Below the pieces are notes generated by a model that had not been told where the DNA came from, made no database searches, and saw only the letters and a program-made list of their open reading frames with translations. From Acetobacteroides hydrogenigenes (GTDB lineage Bacteria > Bacteroidota > Bacteroidia > Bacteroidales > ZOR0009), in the NCBI RefSeq assembly GCF_004340205.1, contig NZ_SLWB01000021.1:1-42849 (forward strand): a stretch of 42,849 bases of DNA, in the 5' to 3' direction. The position numbers and the translations under genes were made by a program. How positions within the stretch are numbered: the stretch's first letter is position 1; each line of letters begins with the position of its first letter. Shown piece by piece: positions 17,152 to 23,442 of the stretch.

Positions 17152-18732
17152 CTAAAACTCGTAGCCGGTTTTGTTGCTGGGATAGTCGAGCGAGTAGTGC
17201 AGCCCGACGCTTTCGCGCATAGCTTTTGCGTGCTTAATGATAAGGTAGCCAACGGCAACCAGGTTGCGCAGCTCGCAAAGGTTCTGTGTAAGCGTAGATT
17301 TCTTGTAGAGCTCCTCGGTTTCCTGATATATAATTCCTAAACGTTTTAGAGCACGCTCCAGGCGCAGGTTCGAGCGTACAATACCCACGTAGTTGCTCAT
17401 TATCTGCTGCATTTCCTTGTAGCTTTGGGTGATGAGCACCATCTCTTCGGGGTGGGTTGTGCCACCGTGATCCCAGTTGGGGATGTCGCTATTCAGCTGT
17501 ATGTTGTTAATCTTGCTAAGAGCATTGCGGTAAGCCTTCTCGGCATAAACAATCGCCTCAATTAGCGAGTTAGATGCCAGACGGTTTGCTCCATGAAGTC
17601 CCGTGCAGGAGCATTCGCCAACAGCATACAGGTTGTTGATGGTTGTTTCACCGTTCATATCAACCTTAATACCGCCGCAGAGGTAGTGCGCTGCCGGTAC
17701 TACCGGTATGTAATCCTTTGTGATGTCGATATCTATGGATAAGCACTTCTTGTAGATGTTGGGGAAGTGGTACTTGGTGAGCTCGGAATCTTTATGGGTT
17801 ACGTCGAGGTAAACAAATTCGTCGCCGCGCTGCTTCATCTCGTTGTCGATGGCGCGCGCAACGATGTCGCGGGGTGCTAGGCTGCCGCGCTTGTCGTACT
17901 TCAGCATAAACTCTTTGCCATCGATGGTGCGGAGAATGGCTCCGTAGCCGCGCATCGCCTCGGTGATGAGGTACGAAGGGCGTTCGCCGGGGTTGTAGAG
18001 CGAGGTTGGATGGAACTGGATGAACTCCATATTCTCGATTATCCCCTTTGCTCGATGCACCATTGCTATGCCATCGCCGGTTGCAATGGGTGGATTGGTG
18101 GTGGTGTGGTAGGCGTTGCCCGTTCCTCCGGTTGCCAGCACGGTAACCTTAGCCAAAAAGGTGTGAACGAGCTGCGTTTTTAGGTCGAGCACGTAGGCGC
18201 CGTAGCACTTGGTGCCGTTCATGTTGCGCTTAACCAGCTGTCCGAGGTGGTGCTGGGTGAGGATTTCCACGGCAAAGTGGTTCTCTAGCACCGTGATATT
18301 CTTGTGGGCACGAACGGCCGCCGATAGCTTGCGCTGGATTTCAAATCCGGTATTGTCCTTATGGTGAAGAATGCGGTGCTCCGAGTGGCCACCCTCGCGG
18401 TTAAGGTCGTATTTCCCCGTATCGTCCTTGTCGAACTTTACGCCCCAGTTGATGAGCTGCCTGATTTGGTTGGGGGCTTCCGCAACAACCATCTCTACCA
18501 CCTCGCGGTTGCAAATTCCTGCTCCTGCAACCAGCGTATCCTGAATGTGCTTTTCGAAATTATCGGGTTCGTACATTACCGAAGCAATGCCGCCTTGGGC
18601 GTAGGTGGTGTTGGTTTCGTCTATAGCTGTTTTGGATATGATTATTACCTTTCCGTGTTCGGCAGCTTTTAGGGCAAAGCTTAATCCTCCTATTCCGGTG
18701 CCTATCACGAGAAAGTCCGCTTCTCTATTCAT
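17152..18732 (-). CDS. nadB: L-aspartate oxidase
   Basis: The 526-residue flavoprotein oxidises L-aspartate to iminoaspartate, the first step of de novo NAD synthesis. The FAD dinucleotide fold is GTGIGG at 11-16. Typical family segments are TTYAQGGIASV, the EGGHSEHRILHHKDNTG active-site region, ATGGTGNAYHTTTNP, and the conserved GECSCTGLHGANRLASNSLIEAIVYA near the FAD-binding C-terminal half. Length is normal. No nadA or nadC is adjacent in this window. A TATATTTG -7 box sits 22 nt before the ATG. Confidence 0.96.
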   Translation of the reverse strand: MNREADFLVIGTGIGGLSFALKAAEHGKVIIISKTAIDETNTTYAQGGIASVMYEPDNFEKHIQDTLVAGAGICNREVVEMVVAEAPNQIRQLINWGVKFDKDDTGKYDLNREGGHSEHRILHHKDNTGFEIQRKLSAAVRAHKNITVLENHFAVEILTQHHLGQLVKRNMNGTKCYGAYVLDLKTQLVHTFLAKVTVLATGGTGNAYHTTTNPPIATGDGIAMVHRAKGIIENMEFIQFHPTSLYNPGERPSYLITEAMRGYGAILRTIDGKEFMLKYDKRGSLAPRDIVARAIDNEMKQRGDEFVYLDVTHKDSELTKYHFPNIYKKCLSIDIDITKDYIPVVPAAHYLCGGIKVDMNGETTINNLYAVGECSCTGLHGANRLASNSLIEAIVYAEKAYRNALSKINNIQLNSDIPNWDHGGTTHPEEMVLITQSYKEMQQIMSNYVGIVRSNLRLERALKRLGIIYQETEELYKKSTLTQNLCELRNLVAVGYLIIKHAKAMRESVGLHYSLDYPSNKTGYEF

Positions 18733-18754
18733 CTTGCGCGAATTTATGGTTAGG

Positions 18755-18762
18755 CAAATATA
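18755..18762 (-). promoter_or_regulatory. nadB promoter, -7 box TATATTTG
   Basis: Minus-strand TATATTTG followed by CC is an exact TAnnTTTG match, 22 nt from the nadB ATG. No -33 element was recognised. Confidence 0.55.
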
Positions 18763-18895
18763 GGAAATAGCCCTAATTGCAGAATGTGTCGAATAACAGG
18801 GTATTTCGATAGCATCTAGTAAAGAATGCTAAATGTCAGGAGCGCTATGCGGGGAGTGCGTGCCTGACTTACCGAAAAAAGGGAGTAGGAGGGGC

Positions 18896-18962
18896 TCTCT
18901 AAAAAGGGTATAACGTATCACGATATGCGTATCACAACAAGTGTGGTACGTAATACCCTTTA
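18896..18962 (-). terminator. Large imperfect hairpin terminator of the glycosidase-like lipoprotein gene
   Basis: AAAGGGTAT...ACGTATCAC (from about 18903) pairs imperfectly with GTGTGGTACGTAATACCCTTT (to 18961). On the minus strand the stem is followed by a short T run. It lies just past the stop at 18984. Confidence 0.6.
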
Positions 18963-18983
18963 TTCGGTCGGTATTCTTCGATT

Positions 18984-19955
18984 TTATACCTTCAGGAATT
19001 CGGCGAAGCTGTGCAGCGCAACCGCTTGCTTGGTTTGGGTTTGAATGGATGAGAGCGCGTTTAGAAACTCGGTCTTGCTGCTCCATATGGTACCAAGGTC
19101 GCCGATGTTTAGCCCAACCTCTATCTTGCCCGGAAAGTTGGTGCGCTCCCAGCTGGTACGGTCAACTATGGTGTCAACCGACTTAACCTCGTAGGCCATT
19201 AGCGTAAATCCGTTTACGTACCTGCCGGCATCGGTAAACCAGGCGTTGCGATCGGTTTCGGAGGTCCAGCCTATTGCCGTTATGCTGTCGAACCATACGG
19301 GAATATCGGCGGTTAGCTGGTTTTCCTTGATGTCGTTGCTCAGCAAATGGTTTTTTATATCGCGATAGGTGTCCTTAAGCAGCATCAGCAGCTCGCGCTT
19401 GCGCTGCGCCGTGGCCGTACTCCACTCGTCGAGCTGGTGCGGCTCAATGTCAACGTGCAGCCCTTGCATTTTCGACGAGTCGTCGACCGATTTGTTGAAG
19501 GATATGTAGTAGTCGGTGATCTCCTTGAGCATGGCGGCGCGATTTTCGGGGTATATCCACTGCGCATCGCCAATTAGGTAGATGGAAGTGATGCCCTCCT
19601 TCTTCATTCGCTTGTTCCAGCTGGCGATTGTGGACTTTAGGTAGCCGGGCATTTTGGCGTAGCCGCCGTAAAGGCGCCTTACGTTGTACTTTTTGTACTG
19701 CTCTACCATGCTATTCGTCTTTGCCGGATCGGCAACCACGTTGTTGATGCCGTAGGCGTTGCTCTCGCTTCCCCAGTGCCATACGCTGATTCCTGTTCCC
19801 GCGTCTATTCCAGCTGTGCTTTCGTTCCCATTAATGCTCCCGCTGCTTGCAGAATTGCTGCCTGTAGAATTCCCCTCTGGAGCACCAGCCAGCTGCTCCT
19901 TGTCGCATCCCCACAATAACAGAATTCCAAGCGCTACGACTTGGATATTTCTCAT
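18984..19955 (-). CDS. Lipoprotein resembling a TIM-barrel glycoside hydrolase
   Basis: The 323-residue protein has a short hydrophobic N-terminus and a lipobox LLLWGC with Cys at 17, so it should be a lipid-anchored envelope protein. A Ser/Asn/Gly-rich linker (about 25-55) precedes a folded domain. Its barrel-like pattern includes ISVWHWGSES, ITSIYLIGDAQWIYP, GLHVDIEPHQLDEW, LTADIPVWFDS and VNGFTLMAYE. The DIE in GLHVDIEP sits like the catalytic D-x-E of GH18-like barrels, and the LMAYE strand also fits. The full GH18 DxxDxDxE motif is not present, so the family is unassigned. Function as a glycosidase is inferred. It is a single gene with its own -7 box and terminator. Confidence 0.75.
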   Translation of the reverse strand: MRNIQVVALGILLLWGCDKEQLAGAPEGNSTGSNSASSGSINGNESTAGIDAGTGISVWHWGSESNAYGINNVVADPAKTNSMVEQYKKYNVRRLYGGYAKMPGYLKSTIASWNKRMKKEGITSIYLIGDAQWIYPENRAAMLKEITDYYISFNKSVDDSSKMQGLHVDIEPHQLDEWSTATAQRKRELLMLLKDTYRDIKNHLLSNDIKENQLTADIPVWFDSITAIGWTSETDRNAWFTDAGRYVNGFTLMAYEVKSVDTIVDRTSWERTNFPGKIEVGLNIGDLGTIWSSKTEFLNALSSIQTQTKQAVALHSFAEFLKV

Positions 19956-19977
19956 GTACGATAATGTTTTACGATCG

Positions 19978-19985
19978 CAAATCTA
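19978..19985 (-). promoter_or_regulatory. Promoter of the glycosidase-like lipoprotein gene, -7 box TAGATTTG
   Basis: Minus-strand TAGATTTG followed by C is an exact TAnnTTTG match, 22 nt before the ATG at 19955. Apart from this box and the hairpin at 20159-20196, the 301-bp spacer 19956-20256 shows nothing. Confidence 0.55.
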
Positions 19986-20158
19986 CTTTTCGGAATGATA
20001 TGTAAAAGCTTACGGGTTGTTAATGCCGCTACTTATAACATAGTTTAGGGCTAATTTTTTAATGAGAAGAAAGCTGTAGCACTAGCGTTGCTGAAACTCG
20101 TGAGCCTAAGCTTTGTACTGCCACCGTTGGAATGATGAATTATTGTGGTAGCATAGCG

Positions 20159-20196
20159 AAAAACTCCCCCAACGCTTTCGCAGCATTAGGGGAGGT
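20159..20196 (-). terminator. Terminator of the 321-residue protein gene
   Basis: A hairpin CTCCCCC...GGGGAG (20164-20170 with 20189-20194, plus extra inner pairs) is followed on the minus strand by TTTTT (20159-20163). It lies about 60 nt past the stop at 20257. Confidence 0.7.
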
Positions 20197-20256
20197 ATAA
20201 CTTTAAAACTAAAAAAAACATATATACGAACTAGTCATCATTATCCTTTCGATTTG

Positions 20257-21222
20257 CTAGTTGTTGAAAACCTCTAGCTTGTCTAGCGATACGCTTATTT
20301 TGGTTGTCTCTTTAGGGTTTACGAATAGGGTAACCTCCTGCGAGGTATGTCCATTTTTGGAAATAATGGCCTTATAGGTTCCCGATTTCAGCTTAGTAGT
20401 CGAAAACTCGCCCTTAATGTTGCTCAGCTTGCTGACGATTACCTTTTCGGTAGGTACGGTGCTTCCATCTGCTGCTACCTTTCGTGGAGTTTTCTTCTTA
20501 GCCTCTACTGTAGAGATTATTGTAATGCTTGCATTGGCAAGCGGTTGTCCGTTACAGGTGATGCTCCCCTCTATGGTCATGTGGCTATTATGGTTTCGGA
20601 TTTGCTTTACCGAGAAGTACTCGTTGTAGAGCGTTGGCATCAGACCCTTATTTACCATTACCATCGAGTTTAGCATCCTAAACTTACCGTCAATTTCGGT
20701 TTCCATTGCTTTGCGCTTGCCGCGTAGCAGTCCAAGCTCTACCACAATGGCGTTTACCTTATCGGAGGTTTGTACCAACTTCTGGATGTTGATGCCCAGC
20801 TCGTCTATTTGCTCCTGCTTATAGCCATGGGCAAGCAGCTCGCTGGTTTTTTCCTTAAGAACGCTATCGATAACCTTTGCCTCTTTTAGTAGCGCAGGCA
20901 GCTTTTTCTCACTAAAGTTGGTCTTGGTGGCTAAAGCACGAGGGTTTGCTTCGGTTGCTGGCTTTAACGATTCGAGCATAAGCAGCGAGTTTACCGAACT
21001 ATTTACCGTTAGCGCCTGCCATTTCTTAACGTCCTTTTTGGTTGTTAGGCTTTCTTCGTATTTAAGCTTAACCGATAGGTTGATGTCCTTGTCCGATGCA
21101 ATATCTTTTAGCAAATCGGCAGCAAGCTTTTGTGCGTCGGCATTACTACTGGCCTCGGCTGACTTAGAAATAATAGTGCAGCGAGCAGCTATTACTCCCA
21201 TTTTCCCTTTTGATGAATCCAT
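20257..21222 (-). CDS. Unrecognised protein: helical N-terminal region plus peptidase-regulatory-like domain
   Basis: I do not recognise this 321-residue protein. There is no signal peptide or membrane segment. Residues 1 to about 215 look almost wholly helical, charged and Lys/Ala/Leu rich (for example AEASSNADAQKLAADLLKDI). The C-terminal 100 residues read as a carboxypeptidase-regulatory-like beta-sandwich: MTIEGSITCNGQPLANASIT, then NIKGEFSTTKLKSGTYKAII and TLFVNPKETTKISVSL. That domain is normally found in secreted or TonB-linked proteins of this phylum, so its presence in an apparently cytoplasmic protein is odd. It is a lone gene with a terminator. I found no consensus -7 box upstream. 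The 21-bp phased array begins about 190 bp upstream of the start. Confidence 0.75.
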   Translation of the reverse strand: MDSSKGKMGVIAARCTIISKSAEASSNADAQKLAADLLKDIASDKDINLSVKLKYEESLTTKKDVKKWQALTVNSSVNSLLMLESLKPATEANPRALATKTNFSEKKLPALLKEAKVIDSVLKEKTSELLAHGYKQEQIDELGINIQKLVQTSDKVNAIVVELGLLRGKRKAMETEIDGKFRMLNSMVMVNKGLMPTLYNEYFSVKQIRNHNSHMTIEGSITCNGQPLANASITIISTVEAKKKTPRKVAADGSTVPTEKVIVSKLSNIKGEFSTTKLKSGTYKAIISKNGHTSQEVTLFVNPKETTKISVSLDKLEVFNN

Positions 21223-21409
21223 TTTTTAAAAGAATATTGGTTTGTAAATACAATAATAATTAACAATAATTAATTATGCAATATTTGCTTAATTATTTTT
21301 GACGTTTTGATTGATTTGTTCGCTACTTCGTGGCTAGTTGCACATGCGATTAGCTGTAATATGCCTTATATGTTTACTGTATAGAGCCTTATTGGGTGTT
21401 GCGCAGCAT

Positions 21410-21644
21410 GTAAAATAGGGGTTATAGTTGGTGAAAAATGGCTTTAGGTTGGTGAATATTCGCTTTAAGGACGTGCATTTGCCGCTTAAGCTTGTGCATT
21501 TAGGGGTTAAGTTGGTGAAAATACCCTTTGGGTTTTGGTATTTTTGACTTTTTGTTCTGCATTTATGCCTTCAAGCTATGTGAAAAAGGGAATTACCACA
21601 TGCGAAATGGTACTTTACCATGTGCAAAAGCCAAAAAAATAAAG
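21410..21644. repeat. Array of about eleven 21-bp units anchored on GTGAAA/GTGCAT
   Basis: Unit starts are 21410, 21431, 21452, 21473, 21494, 21515, 21538, 21559, 21580, 21602 and 21622. The first five intervals are exactly 21 bp, and later ones are 20-23 bp. Units open with GTGAAAAT, GTGAATAT, GTGCATTT or similar, and many continue into gctTTAagGTTG. Divergence rises toward the right end. The five central units also read as a heptad-like peptide (for example VHLPLKL), but with no proper start and with a stop at 21546, so coding is unlikely. Confidence 0.8.
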
Positions 21645-21826
21645 GTAATGCATACTCGATTTCATACGAAAAACACTTTTACCAGCTGCAATAGCTAGGA
21701 TTTCGCTTTTATCCCAGCTATGCGCTAAAACGGTACGCGATGTTCGCATATGGATCTAAAACACTGGAATGGGCTTTGTTCAATATTTTACTCGTATCAT
21801 TTCCTAAAGGCAAAAGTTTAAACCTT

Positions 21827-22005
21827 AGGGTCACCCCTTCGGGGTTGATTTAACCCTTAGCGATATTCCGTGGGTTTCACCCACGGTTATTCAGGTACCG
21901 CTCTTTCAGAGCGGTAAAATGCTACGAAGTCGCTACCCCTTAGTAACCGTGGGCGAAACCCACGGAAAGATGCCCTGCTAAGCAGCAACCCCGAAGGGGT
22001 GCCCC
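21827..22005. repeat. Five-palindrome nested element (A-B-C-B'-A')
   Basis: Five palindromes lie in mirror order. ACCCCTTCGGGGT is at 21833, CCGTGGGTTTCACCCACGG at 21868, TACCGCTCT...AGAGCGGTA at 21896-21916, CCGTGGGCGAAACCCACGG at 21947 and ACCCCGAAGGGGT at 21988. The outer pairs are related to each other as inverted repeats. It has no coding capacity and resembles REP/BIME-like clusters. Confidence 0.8.
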
Positions 22006-22095
22006 TGAATTATGCTTGTTTGCTGGCTAACCTTAATCGAACTTAAGTAGCGTTCTAAGACGCTATTATGTATCAAAGTCAGAAAACCATACGTA

Positions 22096-22130
22096 AGCGC
22101 AGCCACCACCACGGCTGCGCTTTATATTTC
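22096..22130 (+). terminator. Orphan terminator-like hairpin
   Basis: AGCGCAGCC (22096-22104) pairs with GGCTGCGCT (22113-22121), and TTTATATTTCTTCT follows on the plus strand. No plus-strand gene lies within 1 kb upstream. It may end an unannotated transcript or may just be another palindrome. Confidence 0.4.
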
Positions 22131-22211
22131 TTCTGCATTTGATAATGATGTAGTCTCCAATAATTATCTTTACTCCATCTCCTTCAGCATCATCCATGCT
22201 AAATAAACCCC

Positions 22212-22219
22212 TATCTTTG
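22212..22219 (+). promoter_or_regulatory. HD-hydrolase promoter, -7 box TATCTTTG
   Basis: TATCTTTG is an exact TAnnTTTG match with 25 nt to the ATG at 22245. No -33 TTTG is present at the expected place. Confidence 0.55.
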
Positions 22220-22244
22220 TTTACCAACGAATTTAAGTAACAAT

Positions 22245-22916
22245 ATGAAAGACATTTTACGATCGGATAGCGATGGCCTAGTTGGTAAAACCGCCGAGTA
22301 CGTGCGCAGCTTGCTCGTTGGCGAAGGCTCGGGGCACGATTGGTGGCACATTTATAGGGTTTGGAAGATGTCGGTTCGTATTGCCAAGGAGGAAAACGCC
22401 AACCTGCTGGTGGTGGAGCTTGGCGCTCTGCTGCACGACATCGCCGACTGGAAGTTTAATGACGGCGACGAGGAGGTGGGTCCTGCAAAAGCGCGGGCAT
22501 GGCTGCAGAGCCTGATGGTGGACGAGGAGGTTATTGCGCAGGTTTGCCAGATAGTGCGGGATATCTCGTATAAGGGGGCTGGTGTTGCCACTCCTATGCC
22601 TACCATCGAGGGGCAGGTGGTGCAGGATGCCGATAGGCTGGATGCCATTGGTGCCATTGGCATTGCGCGGACGTTCGCCTACGGTGGAAGTAAGGCGCGC
22701 GAGATGTACAATCCCGATCAGAGCCCTGTGCTGCACCAGTCGTTCGAGCAGTATAAGATGGGCAACGGTAGCACCATCAACCACTTTTACGAGAAGCTGC
22801 TGCTGCTTAAGGAGCGAATGAATACCGCAACAGCAAAAAGGTTGGCTCAGCACCGTCATAAGGTGATGGAGGAGTTTCTGGATGAGTTCTACCTAGAGTG
22901 GGAGGGCGAGAGGTAG
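22245..22916 (+). CDS. HD-superfamily phosphohydrolase (YedJ/YpgQ-like)
   Basis: The 223-residue soluble protein has an HD metal-dependent phosphohydrolase domain. Visible metal-binding residues are H31-D32 and H35 in GHDWWHIYRVW, H64-D65 in GALLHDIADWKF, and the later Asp in VVQDADRLDAIGAIGIART. The length and the GHDWWH start match the small HD proteins of the YedJ/YpgQ group, some members of which act on nucleotides or pyrophosphate bonds. The substrate is not known from the sequence. It is a single gene with its own promoter, and convergent with the GH20 gene downstream. Confidence 0.9.
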   Translation: MKDILRSDSDGLVGKTAEYVRSLLVGEGSGHDWWHIYRVWKMSVRIAKEENANLLVVELGALLHDIADWKFNDGDEEVGPAKARAWLQSLMVDEEVIAQVCQIVRDISYKGAGVATPMPTIEGQVVQDADRLDAIGAIGIARTFAYGGSKAREMYNPDQSPVLHQSFEQYKMGNGSTINHFYEKLLLLKERMNTATAKRLAQHRHKVMEEFLDEFYLEWEGER

Positions 22917-22964
22917 CGGGTATATTCTGCAAAATATGCGGCAAATTTCTATTATGCTGCTTTT

Positions 22965-23104
22965 ATTGCCGTTGGCTTCAGCCAACGGATGGCGAAAGAT
23001 TGGGAGATTGGGCTTTAGCCCAGCTGTATAATGGGCAGCAATGGGGGCTAAAGCCCCTCATTTTATTTAGCCATTAAGTTCCGTCAGCTAAAGCAGACGG
23101 CAAT
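22965..23104. repeat. Composite palindromic element with palindromic ends
   Basis: The left end holds CCGTTGGCTTCAGCCAACGG (22969-22988) preceded by ATTG. The right end holds CCGTCAGCTAAAGCAGACGG (23081-23100) followed by CAAT, so the two ends are inverted repeats. Two more palindromes lie inside: TGGGCTTTAGCCCA (23009) and GGGGCTAAAGCCCC (23044). No flanking duplication is apparent. Confidence 0.75.
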
Positions 23105-23132
23105 TATGAGCTTAAGAGATGCTTTAAGGCAT

Positions 23133-23268
23133 AATCATGGCAGTTTATCCCCTCCTTTGGAGGGGGTAGGGGGTGGGTTTGCTCGTTAAAATCAATATTT
23201 TCTCTCTACTTAGCGTTCTTAACCCACCCCTACCCCTCCCGTGGAGGGGATAAGCAGTTTCAATCATG
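23133..23268. mobile_element. MITE-like element with 7-bp flanking direct repeats
   Basis: An inverted-repeat element (23140-23261) has arms of about 38 bp. The left arm has a TTATCCCCTCC...GGAGGGGG palindrome, then TAGGGGGTGGGTT. The right arm carries the complement. Both edges are bounded by AATCATG (23133-23139 and 23262-23268), as expected of a target-site duplication. The centre is only about 40 bp, so any movement would need a transposase in trans. Its arms resemble those at 16880-17020. Confidence 0.6.
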
Positions 23269-23385
23269 CACTAGTGCTTGATATATATGCTTTCCTTTCA
23301 AAAGCATGGCTCTATGCATCCGCTCAGTTCGACGGCTATGCGTCGAAAACCTGAGTTAGCTTGATATCTATAATCCATCATAGCA

Positions 23386-23413
23386 AGAAAGCAGCCCTTG
23401 AAGGCTGCTTTCT
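23386..23413. terminator. Hairpin between convergent HD and GH20 genes
   Basis: AGAAAGCAGCC (23386-23396) pairs perfectly with GGCTGCTTTCT (23403-23413) across a 6-nt loop, 30 nt past the GH20 stop. It lacks a clear T run on either side. Confidence 0.55.
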
Positions 23414-23442
23414 GCATTATTTTGGGATAGAGAATAGATCCG

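Larger units (their letters stand above)
21223..22244. other. 1-kb gene-free region
   Basis: This is the longest gene-free stretch in the window. It holds the ~21-bp phased array (21410-21644), a nested palindromic element (21827-22005), a terminator-like hairpin (22096-22121) and the promoter of the HD gene (22212-22219). I see no tRNA and no credible ORF. Confidence 0.7.
22917..23442. other. Gene-free spacer with two palindromic elements and hairpins
   Basis: The spacer between convergent genes holds two composite palindromic elements (22965-23104 and 23140-23261). It also has an isolated hairpin CTCAG-TTCGACG / CGTCGAA-AAC-CTGAG (23323-23355) and a terminator-like hairpin (23386-23413). 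I see no ORF or RNA gene. Confidence 0.7.

Noticed and set aside
22278-22859. 193-codon minus-strand frame
   Set aside because: Antisense to the HD phosphohydrolase, with no features of its own.
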